A stretch of 64,000 nt of DNA from Rapana venosa. Lineage: Eukaryota; Mollusca; Gastropoda; Neogastropoda; Muricidae. Location: NCBI GenBank assembly GCA_028751875.1, contig CM054155.1, positions 11,055,649-11,119,648 on the forward strand, read 5' to 3'. How positions within the stretch are numbered: position 1 is the first letter of the stretch; each line of letters opens with the position of its first letter. The position numbers and the translations under genes are program-made. Shown piece by piece: positions 22,029-33,765 of the stretch. Below the pieces are notes generated by a model, which saw only the letters and a list, made by a program, of their open reading frames with translations, was not told the DNA's origin and ran no database searches.

Positions 22029-22127
22029 GGTGGGGGTGACCACATCTCTGAGGGGAAGCATGATGGATGTTCCAGAGCTGCTACTCCGCTGGATGGGAAA
22101 CGTTGATCGTCAATTGTTCACACAAAG
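22029..22127 (+). other. candidate exon, 99 nt (copy 1)
   Basis: Bounded by TTTCTGTATGTGCAG on the left and CAAAG|GTACAG on the right. Length is 99 nt (33 codons) and the second frame is open (VGVTTSLRGSMMDVPELLLR and onward). A 99-nt paralogue with the same boundaries is at 29459-29557. Conserved boundaries and length over 7.4 kb are what duplicated exons would show, but recent segmental duplication explains it equally well. Confidence 0.35.
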
Positions 22128-22526
22128 GTACAGAACTAACTCCTCAGTCTGCATTCAGAGTTCTTAAAGAAGAGTCATTTTCAGGTTGGTTTTTAAAAGG
22201 AATAATTTGTATTGAAATTTCGTTTTTTCCCTGTGCATTTGTTAGTGTTTGTGGCTTGTTTTTGTACTGTTATGAGGGTTGTTGGTGTACACAAGTGTTA
22301 TGTGTAGGTGTACAAATCCATCCGCAAACCACATTTCTTTCCTACCTGAGGTCTTCCCCCTCATGATCTGTCCATGCTCTTCATAAGCCATCCCCATATT
22401 CATCACTCTGCCCAAGCATGCTGTGTGCCTGAATGCGCATGTGTTTGTATACATAAACTTGATATGATAATCTTATTAATGGACAATTGCATGGGAGTAT
22501 AACAATTGAATGTAAGATCTTTGATT

Positions 22527-22585
22527 TGTTGCTTTACAAGATTCAGCACTATATAAATTCCATACATTATTAGTAGTAATAGTGT
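22527..22585 (+). mobile_element. retroposon 3' tail (family T1)
   Basis: TTTGATTTGTTGCTTTACAA, GATTCAGCACTATATAAATT, CCATACATTATTAGTAGTAA. Matches the other T1 tails and lies between two exon-like modules. Confidence 0.75.
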
Positions 22586-22782
22586 ACACGAAATTAGTGA
22601 GAGGGATTGACATGCATGTGTGTGTTTTGGGTGGAAAGGGGGGGTTGGGGTTGACAAATTGCATACAAGATTGATGTGTGTTCAGTATCTGTGTTCACAG
22701 GTCTTGTATACCCAACACCTGGAGATGCTTTCAGCAGCACTGTCTAAGAGTTAAGTGCTTCTTGTTTTTACTTGTGTGTGTG

Positions 22783-22814
<32 letters not shown>

Positions 22815-23691
22815 TGTGTGTGAATTGTTTCCTCTCATGTGTTGTATGTTGTTCTTTTCATTGATGATGTAGACATTGTCACAGCCTGTATCGCCATAAT
22901 ATTGCCTTGTTGTATTGCATGATACACTGACCCCTTGTTGATTGTTGTTTATTTGTTGTTGTTTTTCTCCTGTTATTTTTAACAACCTTTAAACACTGAC
23001 ACCCAGTTATCTTTTTGATATTTTTCATTTATTTGACTGCATGTTCAGTTGCAGCCCAGTTCTTGCGCAGGTGTTAGAAAGAGGGATTCACATGTGTGTT
23101 AGGTGTGATGTTATTTGGGAAAAGGGGGGGTGGGGGGCAGATTATTGGTGTTAATGTATTGTATACATGATTATAAACTTGATTTTTATTTGTTCAATGT
23201 CTGTTTACAGGGTTCCTGTACACAACAGCTGGAGATGCTTTCAGCAACATTGTCTAAGAGTTAAGTGCTTCGTTTGTGTGTGTGTGTGTGTGCATGTGTG
23301 TATGTGTGTGTTTGTGTGTTGCTTGTGATGTGTTGTTTATTGTTCTCTTCATTGATGATGTAAACATTATCATTATATTGCCTTGTTGTTTTCCCATGAT
23401 ACACCCACCTTATTGTTTATTGTTGTTTCTTTGGTGTTTCTTTTTTCTAATATTTTAACAACCTTTAAACACTAACACACAGTTATCTTTTTCTTTTTAT
23501 TAAATTATTTTTTCATGTATTTGACATGATGTTCAGCTGCATCTAATTTTTGCACAGATGTTGGAAAACTCTTATAAATTTTGACATGCTGTACTCCTTT
23601 TATGATTTGTGCCAGGTCGTTCTGACTGAATTAAAATGGTTTTCAACCCCCCAAAACAAAGAGCTGATGATGTGTGTGCGTTTGTTCACAG

Positions 23692-23748
23692 ACTTGAGGA
23701 CAGAGAAAGAGGTACTGGAGGCTAGCCACAAGGAATAGAAGTTGGCAT
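23692..23748 (+). other. candidate exon of the second type (three copies)
   Basis: A 56-57-nt segment bounded by GTTCACAG/GTTTACAG and by GGCAT|GTAAGTTAC. Copies are at 23692-23748, 25422-25477 and 27020-27075. The donor GTAAGT is identical in all three. The two later copies are open in all three frames; the first carries TGA and TAG in two frames. It alternates with the CAGCTGGAGATG modules, which gives the array a composite repeat structure. Confidence 0.35.
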
Positions 23749-23879
23749 GTAAGTTACAATTCCTTTGTGCGTGTGTGGACATGTTTGGTGTACACTTGTT
23801 TCTGTGTGTCTGAAGAATGCTGCTTCAAGATGCATACTTGCTTTTGTGTATATAATAAATGCCTGTTTCTGATCTCCGC

Positions 23880-24095
23880 TTGTTTGTGTATTTGATGTGT
23901 ATGATATGTTTCTGATATTCAGTGTTTGTGTATTTGATGTGTATGATATGTTTCTGATATTCAGTGTTTGTGTATTTGATGTGTATGATATGTTTCTGAT
24001 ATTCAGTGTTTGTGTATTTGATGTGTATGATATGTTTCTGATATTCAGTGTTTGTGTATTTGATGTGTATGATATGTTTCTGATCTTCAGTGGTG
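23880..24095 (+). repeat. 42-bp minisatellite (5 copies)
   Basis: Unit TTTGTGTATTTGATGTGTAT plus GATATGTTTCTGATATTCAG and TG. The period is a multiple of three, so a minus-strand frame repeats NTEYQKHIIHIKYT. Only a single unit exists at the equivalent place in the later copies (near 25605 and 27205), so the expansion is local and recent. Confidence 0.93.
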
Positions 24096-24671
24096 CCCCA
24101 TGGTCTACAAGACGGCAAGAAGGTGAAGTGAAGATGTTTCTGATCTCTCCTTGTTTTTGTGTGTTGACAAGAGCCTATTTCTGATGTGCACTTGACTCTG
24201 TGTGTTTGATATTTGTATGCTTTTGATGTGTACTTGTTTCAGTGTGTGATATATGTGTGTTTCTGATGTCAGTTTGTGTATGTGCAGAGTTGGGAAGAAT
24301 TTGCCTGTGAGGGGAAGCAGGATGACAGCCTTGACTGATGTGTGTTCAGAATGTGTGCTGACAGAGCTTGCACACTGAACAGCTGGAGATGCTTTCAGCA
24401 GCACTGTCTAAGAGTTAAGTGCTTTGTGTGTGTGTGGGTGTGTGCATGCATGTGTGTGTGTGCATGTGTGTGCATGCATGTGTATGTGTGTTATTGTGAA
24501 TTGTTTCCTGTCATATGTGTTGTTTGTTGTTCTCTTCATTGATGATGTAGACATTGTCACAGCCTGTCCTGCCATGATGTTTCCTTATTGTATTGCCACG
24601 ATACACTAATCCCTTGTTGATAGTTATTTCTTTGTTGTTTCTTTTTTCTAATATTTTTAACAACCTTTAAA

Positions 24672-25358
24672 CGTTGACACCTCGTAATCTTGTTTTCATT
24701 TCTTATTCATTTCACAGCATGTTCAGTTGCAGCCCAGTTTTTACACAGATGTTAGAGTGAGAGAGAAGGGGAGGGACTGACATGCGTGTTGGGTGTGGGT
24801 GTGTATGGGGAGAGAAAGAGGATGGGTGATATTGGGGTTGACGTATTGCATCCATGATTACCAACTTGATTGATGTGTGTTCAGTATCTGTGTTCACAGG
24901 GCTCGTGTACTCAACAGCTGGAAATGCTTTCAGCAGCACTAAGAGTTAAGTGCTTCTTTGTGTGTGTGTGTGTGCGCGCGCACGTGTGTGTGTGTGTGTG
25001 AATTTTTTCTCTCGTGTGTTGTTTGTATTTCTTTTCCTTGAGGATGTAGATATTGTCACATCCTGTCTTACCATAATGTTGCCTTGTTGTATTGCCATGA
25101 TACACTGACCCCATTGTTTTTTGTTGGTTATTTTGTTGTTTCTTTTTTCCTAATATTTTTAACATCAAACACTAACACACAGCCATTTTCGTTTTAATTT
25201 TTGTTTTCACGTGTTTGACTTGATGTTCAGCTGCATCTGATTTTTGCACAGATGTTAGAATATTCTTTTAAACTTGGCATGTTGTGCTCTTTTTATAATT
25301 TGTGACAGGTTGTTTGGAATGAATAAAATTACGTTTCAAGAACACTTAAAAAATATAT

Positions 25359-25389
<31 letters not shown>

Positions 25390-27890
25390 AAGAGCTGAGA
25401 ATGTGTGTTTGTTGTTCACAGACTTTGCACTGCAAGAGAGGTACTGGAAGCTGGACACAAGAAATGGAAGTTGGCATGTAAGTTACAATTCCTTTGTGCG
25501 TGGACATGTTCGGTGTACACTTGTTTCTGTGTGTCTGAAGAATGCTGTTTCCTGATGTATTCTTGCTTTTGTGTATTTAATAAATGCCTGTTTCTGATGT
25601 CCACTTGTTTGTGTATTTGATGTGTATGATATGTTTCTGAATCTCAGTGGTGCCCCCATGGTCTACAAGACAACAAGTTAAGTGAAGTGAAGATGTTTCT
25701 GATCTCTTTTTGTTTTTGTATGTTGACAAGCGCCTACTTCTAATATGCACTTGGCTCTGTGTGTTTGATATTTGCATGCTTTGGGTGTGCACTCCTCTCT
25801 ATGTATGATATAAGTGTGTTTCTGATATCAGTTTGTCTATGTGCAGAGCGGGGGTGAATCTACCTGTGAGCGGAAGCAGGATGACAGCCGTGACTGATCT
25901 GTGTTCAGCATGTGTGCTGACAGAGCTTGCACACTGAACAGCTGGAGATGCTTTCAGCAGCACTGTCTACGAGTTAAGTGCTTCTTTGTGTGTGCGAGTG
26001 TGTGCGTGCATGTGTGCGAGTGTGTGTGTGCATGTGTGTGTGTGCATGTGTGTGTATGTGTGCATGCATGTGTACGTGTGTGTGCGTGCATGTGTATGTG
26101 TGTTTGTGTGAATTATTTCCTCTCGTATGCGCTGTTTGTTGTTCGCTTCATTGATGATGTAGACATTGTCACAGCCTGTCCTGCCATGATGTTTCCTTGT
26201 TGTATTGCCATGATGCACTAACTCCTTGTTGATTGTTATTTCTCTGTTGTTTCTTTTTTCTAATATTTTTAACAACCTTTAAACGTTGACACCTCGTAAT
26301 CTTGTTTTTATTTTTTCTTCATTTCACAGCATGTTCAGTTGCAGCCCAGATTTTACACAGATGTTAGAGAGAGAGAGGGAGGGACTGACATGCGTGTGGG
26401 GTGTGGGTGTGTATTGGGGGAGAAAGGGGTGGGTGATATTGGGGTTAACGTATTGCATCCATGATTACCAACTTGATTGCTGTGTGTCCAGTATCTGTGT
26501 TCACAGGGCTCGTGTACTCAACAGCTGCAGATGCTTTCAGCATGACTAAGAGTTAAGTGCTTCTTTGTGTGTGTGTGTGCACGCGCGCGTGTGTGTGTGA
26601 ATTGTTTTCTCTCATGTGTTGTTTGTATTTCTTTTCCTTGATGATGTAGATATTGTCACATCCTGTCTTACCATAATGATGCCTTGTTGTATTGCCATGA
26701 TACACTGACCCCCTTGTTTTTTGTTGGTTATTTTGTTGTTTCTTTTTTCTAATATTTTTAACAAACTCAAACACTAACACATCCATTTTCTTTTTAATTT
26801 TTGCTTTCATGTGTTTGACATGATGTTCAGCTGCATCTGATTTTTTGCACAGATGTTAGAATATTCTTATAAACTTGGCATGTTGTGCTCTTTTTATAAT
26901 TTGTGACAGGTTGTTTGGAATGAATAAAATTACGTTTCAAGAACACTTTAAAAAGTATATTACAAAAATAAAAAAAATATATATATAAAGAGCTGAGAAT
27001 GTGTGTTTGTTGTTTACAGACTTTGCACTGCAAGAGAGGTACTGGAAGCTGGACACAAGAAATGGAAGTTGGCATGTAAGTTACAATTCCTTTGTGCGTG
27101 GACATGTTTGGTGTACACTTGTTTCTGTGTGTCTCAAGAATGCTGTTTCCTGATGTATTCTTGCTTTTGTGTATGTAATAAATGCCTGTTTCTGATGTCC
27201 ACTTGTTTGTGTATTTGATGTGTATGATATGTTTCTGATCCTCAGTGGTGCCCCCATGGTCTACAAGACGACAAGTTAAGTGAAGTGAAGATGTTTCTGA
27301 TCTCTTTTTGTTTTTGTATGTTGACAAGCACCTACGTCTAATATGCACTTGGCTCTGTGTGTTTGATATTTGCATGCTTCGGGTGTGCACTCCTCTCTGT
27401 GTATGATATAAGTGTGTTTCTGATATCAGTTTGTCTATGTGCAGAGCGGGGGTGAATCTACCTGTGAGCGGAAGCAGGATGACAGCCTTGACTGATGTGT
27501 GTCCAGTATGTGTGCTGACAGAGCTTGCACACTGAACAGCTGGAGATGCTTTCAGCAGCACTGTCTAAGAGTTAAGTGCTTTGTGTGTGTGTGTGTTCGC
27601 GTGTGTGTGTTCGCGTGTGTGTGTGTGTGTGTGTGAATTATGTCCTCTCATGTGTTGTTGTTCTCTTCATTGACGATGTAGACATTGTCACAGCCTGTTT
27701 TGCCATAATATTGCCTTGTTGTATTGCATGATACACTGACTCCCTTGTTGATTGTTGTTTATTGTTTTTTTCTCCTGTTATTTTTAACAACCTTTAAACA
27801 CTGACACCCAGTTATCTTTATTATATTGTTCATGTATTTGACAGCATGTTCAGTTGCTGCCCATTTTTTGCACAGGTGTTAGAAAGAGAA
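24672..27890 (+). repeat. 1.6-kb tandem duplication
   Basis: 24672-26283 and 26284 to about 27890 repeat the same succession: ACGTTGACACCTCGTAATCT, a 46-nt module, TG tract, a second-type candidate exon, GTGGTGCCCCCATGGTCTAC, and a 50-nt module. Spacing between equivalent landmarks is 1600-1615 bp. Identity looks high by eye over most of the unit. An older version of the second half occurs at 23520-24420. Confidence 0.85.
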
Positions 27891-28589
27891 TTAACATGCG
27901 TGTTTGTTGGGTGTGATGTGTATCGGGAGAAGGGGGGGGGGGGCAGATTATTGGGGTTGATGTATTGCATACATGATTATAGACTTGATTTTTGTTTGTT
28001 CAATGTCTGTGTTTACAGGGTTCCTGTACACAACAGCTGGAGATGCTTTCAGCAACATTGAGAGTTAAGTGCTGCTTGTGTGTGTGTGTGTGTGTGTGTG
28101 TGCCTCTGTTGCTTATGGTGTGTTGTTTGTTGTTCTCTTTATTGATGATGTAGACAATGTCACAGCGTGTCTTGCCATAATGTTGCCTTGTTGTTTTGCC
28201 ATGATACACTGACCCCCTAGTTGATGGTTGTTCTTTGTTGTTTCTTTTTCCTAATATTTGTAACAACCCAGAAACACTGACAACCAGTATTATTATTTTA
28301 AAACAAAGTTTTTCATGTATTTGCCAGGATGTTCAGTTGCAGCCCATTTTTTACACAAATATTAGAGAGGTGGACTAACCTGTGTGTTGGGTGTGGATGT
28401 GTATTGGGGGAAAGGGGTGTAATATTGGAGTTGATGTATTGCATACATAATTACAGACTTCATTAACGTGTGTGCCATAGTGTTGTTTTGTTGTATTGCC
28501 ATGATACTCTGACCCCCTTGTTGATTGTTGGTCGCTGTTTCTTTTTCCTAATATTTTGAACATTCTTTAAACAGTTGCACACCGTTATC

Positions 28590-28604
28590 TTTTATTTATT
28601 TATT

Positions 28605-28637
<33 letters not shown>
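28590..28637. repeat. (TTTA)n/(TTA)n microsatellite
   Basis: TTTA repeats passing into TTA repeats, followed by GATTGGACATCATGTT. Confidence 0.95.
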
Positions 28638-28805
28638 GATTGGACATCATGTTGTGCTTCGTCCCATTTTTGCACAGATGTTAGAATACTTACGTTTATG
28701 AATACAATGTTTATGAAACTTTGGCATGTTGTAATCCTTTTATGGTGTGTGCCAGGTTGTTCTGATGAAGGAACTTGTGCATTCAGCATAAAAATTCAAG
28801 AGTGT

Positions 28806-28870
28806 GGCTTTAATTTGTTGCTTTACAAGATTCAGCACTATATAGGCCTAATTCCATACACAATAAGTAG
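28806..28870 (+). mobile_element. retroposon 3' tail (family T1), diverged
   Basis: TTTAATTTGTTGCTTTACAA, GATTCAGCACTATATAGGCC, TAATTCCATACACAATAAGT. It carries a 7-bp insertion relative to 22527-22585. Confidence 0.65.
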
Positions 28871-29066
28871 CAGTACTGACATGCAATTAGGGAGAAGGAT
28901 TGACATGCATGTGTGAGTGTGTATTGGGGGAAGTGGGAGGGAGTATTGGGTTGATGTACTGCATACACGATTACATACATACTTAGTTTGTTCAGTATCT
29001 GTGTTCACAGGGCTTGTATATCCACCAGCTGGAGATAATTTCAGCAGCACTAGGAGGTAAGTGCTT

Positions 29067-29102
<36 letters not shown>

Positions 29103-29458
29103 TTTTCCATCTTGAGTGTTGTTTGTTGTTCTCTTCATTGATGATGTAGACATTGTCACATCCTGTCTTGTCATAATGTTGCCTTGTTGTATTGCCATGA
29201 TACACTGACTCCCTTGTTTATTTTTCCTAATATTTTTTAACAACCTGTAAACTTTTACACAGTTTAATATTTTTATTTTTCATCTACTTTTTACAGAATG
29301 TTCAGCTTCCTGTTTTTTGCACATAAGTTAGAATACTGTCATGAACTTGGCAAGTTGTACCTATTTTATAATTTGTGGCAGGTTTTTAAATATATGTTTG
29401 CGATGTACATTGTTTCTCTGTTTATGTGTATTTCTGACGTCAGTTTCTGTATGTGCAG

Positions 29459-29557
29459 AGTGGGGGTGAACACATCTCTGAGGGGAAGCATGATGGATGT
29501 TCCAAAGTCGCTACACGACTAGACAGAAAGCGTTGATCGTTGATTTTTCAAACAAAG
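29459..29557 (+). other. candidate exon, 99 nt (copy 2)
   Basis: Paralogue of 22029-22127 with the same acceptor (TATGTGCAG) and donor (CAAAG|GTACAAG) positions and identical length. The frame open in copy 1 contains a TAG here, which argues against protein coding for both copies. Confidence 0.35.
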
Positions 29558-29639
29558 GTACAAGACTGTGCTGTGGTTGTCCACACATCATTCAATGTTG
29601 TTAGAGAAGAGTCATTTTTCATGTTGTTGAAAGGATTAG

Positions 29640-30088
29640 TTCGTACCACACCTGCCTACCCATACGATTTTATCGTATTTTAACGAATTTTTTTTTTAAC
29701 CCCAAATATGAATTTACTGATAAAAACACAAGTTTGACAGCAAAAAAACCAAACAAATAAATAAAACGCAAGGAAAAAAGTGAAACTACCGCAAAGGGTT
29801 TAACCCTCTTGTCCTCGATCCCGCCGCAGCTGACAGTAATGCAGCTGCTGCTAGATTCCAATACGACCGCAGCCGACAGGTGGTGCTGCCCACGTGGCAG
29901 TACTTTTCCATCACACACAGACCTCGTGGTTTTCACACTATGTGTCTGAAAATTGGTGAGGTGATGCAGGGAGGGTGTTAAAGGGTTCCAGTGATAAATT
30001 TAGACCACTAACATGCGTGTAGTGGGGAGGGAAGGAAGAAATAACAGCCAGCGACCACAACGCTTTTCAATGGTGCAGCGTGTTGAAA
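29640..30088 (+). other. possible 5' region of a piggyBac-like transposon
   Basis: GTTTAACCCTCTTGTCCTCG at 29798 contains TTAA directly followed by CCCT, the usual target site and start of piggyBac ends. It lies about 290 bp upstream of the transposase-like frame at 30090. A second TTAAAGGGTT occurs near 29979. The 3' end was not found, so the terminus is an inference. Confidence 0.3.
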
Positions 30089-30091
30089 AAA

Positions 30092-30490
30092 AATGGCGTT
30101 TTCTTTAGTAGCAGACGATTCATCTGATTAGCCAGACGATGAATATTATTGTCTTGGAAGTAGAAACATTTGAACGAGAATTGTTAAGTGAGTCTGATAT
30201 TAAACGCTTACGAGGAAGAGGAGGAAGGAAATGCTGCAGTTAGGGAGAAGAGTGAGCCAGAAAATAACGTGCTTCAGGGCACATTCCTGACCTGTGCTAC
30301 ACACATGACTGTGGAGAAATTTGACCTTCCGGCTGGTCCGCGGCATAGACGCCTGAAAACAATGCCTTTTGACTGTTTTCTCATTATTACCACACTTTTG
30401 CTTTGAAACTGCAGAACCGAACAGATATGCCGATAATGAAAATAGCAAGAAGGAAAATAAAATAGGTCTCTGGTTTGCCACGGTTCGACA
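30092..30490 (+). mobile_element. piggyBac-like transposase N-terminal relic
   Basis: The frames from ATGGCGTTTTCTTTAG (30092) give an acidic N-terminus (MAFSLVADDSSD, then a stop, PDDEYY). Near 30315 comes EKFDLPAGPRHRR, TMPFDCF, and, after a frameshift, ETAEPNRYADNENSKKE. This matches the opening of the DDE_Tnp_1_7 domain, where a Gly-Pro segment and PxDxFxLFF are followed by ETNRYA. The catalytic Asp residues are not reached, because sequence similarity ends before the C9 and AC tract at 30514-30540. It is a truncated, frame-broken pseudogene. Confidence 0.6.
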
Positions 30491-30544
30491 GGTGAGAGCA
30501 ATGGGAACACCCACCCCCCCCCCCCACACACACACACACATCCA

Positions 30545-31660
30545 TAATTTGTGCTTTTTGTGATGTGATGTGACCCTGTGCCACCACTACAATTACTTTA
30601 GAGACTACCAACATTAAAATTTTGTAGGGTTACAGAAGTTCTGTGTTGTTTCGAATTTGTCACACCTGTGCTGTGACAGTGTGACAGTCATGTACAATAA
30701 TACACTTCTGTACATTTAACAAACATGTGGTAGCACACGCAGATATGAACTGCAGAATAAAGGCCACATATTGATTGAATATTACTTGTTTTCAAAAGAA
30801 AGAATAGTTAAACAAAACTTCTGTCTCCTCGAGACTTACCATAAAACAACAGGTGCTATGGGGACATTGTGTGACACATCCTTAAAGTACTATTGCACAT
30901 AACCATTGGTAAACACATCAGCTGGGTATTACTTCCTTATTCGACACTAACATGCTTGAACTATTGTCAAATCCATGCAGGATTTGCTGTTTTATCATAC
31001 ATACCATATTTTTACCTGTGATTAGTGACAAATAAGGTGACAATGACAAGACATCTGGTGACCAGACACATAAACTTGCGCCTAAATGCAAGTACAAAGA
31101 CATACCTAGCTTGTGACAAAATGTCAGCTTGATAACTTGTCATGCACACACACAATTGTCTTAGGAGTAAAGTAAGTCAGATGGAGGTAGAAAACCTTCA
31201 AAGAATTCAAAATCTCCAGGCAGTTTAGCTCTGTAGAATCCAACAACAAGAAGGTTAAGGGATGTAACCCTTCCATGCCGATTACTTCCCTTGTCTGTGT
31301 TAGGTCGCGAGTCATCACTTGGTAGCAAGTGAACTTTATCTGTTGAAAGAAGGGGGGGCCACGTGGAAAGTATCAACCATGACTATTGGATTTCAAGAAA
31401 AGGATGATCCCATCAGCTCTGTATACAAGGGTGAAGAGGGGTGGTAGGAAGAGGGGGTGGGGGACTTTCACAATCACAGCCATGTGTTCAGTCAGAGTGC
31501 AAAGGCTTCCCATTTTTTTAATCACTAGAAACCCTACAGCACTTGTTATCGCCCTGTCAAAGCCATGTGTATAGAGCAGGCCTACCAGCCTCCCCTTCTT
31601 TTTCATGGACAGCACCCCCCACTCCCTCCCTTTAACACACACACATTCACTCTTCCCATG
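30545..31660. other. AT-rich spacer; nothing recognised
   Basis: Small minus-strand frames at 31124-31376 and 31373-31642 (64-89 codons) have no identifiable domain. No repeat shared with the rest of the window is visible. Confidence 0.5.
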
Positions 31661-31898
31661 AGACTATAAACCAGGCCCCGTGTGCGATGCGAACGCACGC
31701 AGAACATCTTGCGCACACGTTAAATCCTGTTCCGCTTTTCATAAGAGTAGGCCATTGTGTGCCGGTGGGAACACTTGACAGAATTCACAAAACTGCATAC
31801 ACACAGGGACTGGATGTAAAGAAGCGCACAAGTGCTTATTCCATTATCCTTGATATAAAAGAATGAAGTAAATATATAAAATAAATAAATAAAATAAA
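31661..31898 (+). mobile_element. tRNA-derived SINE, 5'-truncated
   Basis: Begins inside the central domain (GAGACTATAAACCAGGCCCC) and lacks the tRNA head. It keeps CTTGCGCACACGTTAAATCC, TGTGCCGGTGGGAACA, GCTTATTCCATTATCCTTGA and an AAATAAATAAATAAAATAAA tail. Followed directly by CT repeats. Confidence 0.9.
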
Positions 31899-31899
31899 C

Positions 31900-32365
<466 letters not shown>

Positions 32366-32703
32366 TAATTCCTTCCAGAAATTGTTTACAACAGTTGTCA
32401 CTGCCCTTGTAATGTGAAAATCTGTACCCTTAGTGGTACTGGCAGCCTTCCTCCCTCTCCACTACCCATCTCCACACCCCTCCCCCTGTTACCCAGTGGG
32501 ATGACTCTTAGTTACTGAGTAGGCACATGGTATTGAAAACAGTGTCCTGAAATAAGGGGGAAAAACACTCTCAGAATTGTAAACTTATTTAGAATTTGAG
32601 AAGCAAGAGATACAATCAATGGACAGGTGGGCTTTCATGATCACTTAGTTTTAGTTTGTAGCATTGTATGCTAATTTGATACTCTTGAGTCAAATGTTAT
32701 TTT

Positions 32704-32776
32704 AATAATAATAATAATAATAATAAATGGAATTTGTATAGCGCTATATCTTGCGAAAACAAATCAAAGCGCCTGC
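32704..32776 (-). mobile_element. retroposon 3' tail (family T1)
   Basis: (ATA)n then AATGGAATTTGTATAGCGCT, the complement of the CGCTATATAAATTCCAT tail, followed by AAACAAATCAAAGCGCCTGC. Confidence 0.75.
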
Positions 32777-33039
32777 ATTCATCCTACTCTCACACATGCA
32801 ACAAGTTACAATTAATAGTTTTTACAAATTGAAATGTAAACACACACGCGCACACACACACATTTTGGGATTAATTGCAGCAAAATTATTGATTTGTTAT
32901 GAAGAAGATGACATAAAATAGCTAAAATATTGTGTTATTTTCAGCTTTAAACTTTCTAAACTTTGTTTGAATTAGATAATTTTTTGAACAAGGTCCTTTA
33001 AAACAGAAACTGAGGTCCTCAAAAATCCTTACAGACAGA

Positions 33040-33205
33040 CAGACAGACTCTCTCTCTCTCTCTGTGTCTTTCTGTCTGTCTTTCTTCTTCTCTCTCTCTT
33101 CCCACCCCCCCCCCCCCCCCCTCTCTCTCACACACACACACACACACGGAGCCACACACAACACACATACATATACACACAGCTACACACACAGGATCAC
33201 TCACT
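33040..33205. repeat. (CT)n, poly-C and (AC)n tract
   Basis: CAGACAGACAGA, CT run, a poly-C run of about 19 nt (33102-33120) and AC run in succession. Confidence 0.93.
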
Positions 33206-33765
33206 CACTCTCTCAAATGCAAGTTGAAGATGGTAAGTTTTCTGAAAACACACTCTTCTTCTTAAAAGCAGAGCGCTGCAAAGGAAGCAAAGCCATAATT
33301 GGAACCACTAAGTAAACCGTGATTATAAGAATGCACATCAAGAGCAAGAAAGATTGTGAATTCTAGTTTTGCTGTCAAAATACTGTTTTTGGCCAGTCAA
33401 AATACTATTTTTCATTTGCTGGGGTAGGCAGGATGGTCGTACTTTTTAAAAGTTTTTTAAAATTTAATTTTTTTTTAAAAGTCTGCGTTTGTTTTTTAGT
33501 CTCACTGGCTCTTTGTCCTGTGTTGGAAGCTGTGACTTTTTCTGTCCTGTTTATGCGGCGTGTGTGAGTGTGCACACTCCTGTGGGTTTGTTTGTTTGTT
33601 TTTAAAAAATTATTTTTTGTTTATTTTGTATTGTTTCTCAGCTACGGCCTGAAGTTCACCAGTGGTGAGAGTTTTGTGTGTGTAACTTTTTTTTTTCCCC
33701 GACCATTTTTTTTTAGGTAGCCCCATATCAACTTGAGGGATGGTGTCTTTAAACAGCAACAATTA
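33206..33765. other. AT-rich spacer
   Basis: T-rich stretches (33460-33475, 33600-33625, 33686-33715). No coding or repeat match is seen. Confidence 0.5.

Larger units (their letters stand above)
21080..29060 (+). repeat. tandem array of exon-like modules (10 core copies)
   Basis: The core is 46 or 50 nt: GGCTCGTGTACTCAACAGCT then GGAGATGCTTTCAGCAGCAC. Copies start at 21339, 22701, 23211, 24365, 24900, 25924, 26507, 27522, 28019 and 29011; a related ancestor-like copy is at 21080-21122. Each is preceded by TGT(T)CACAG, TTTACAG or CTGACAG. Right edges read GAGTTAAGTGC in most copies but GAGGTAAGTGC at 29057, a perfect donor. Almost every copy is followed by TG repeats (7-90 bp) and a shared block (GATGATGTAGACATTGTCAC, CCATGATACACTGACCCC). 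The 50-nt form adds TGTC. One frame gives [12 protein letters not shown] in several copies, but one copy (26507) has a stop. Expressed duplicated exons or a complex satellite both fit. Confidence 0.7.

Noticed and set aside
23825..24118. repeat protein with NTEYQKHIIHIKYT units
   Set aside because: The 42-bp minisatellite is locally expanded and has a single unit in the paralogous positions; no flanking coding evidence.
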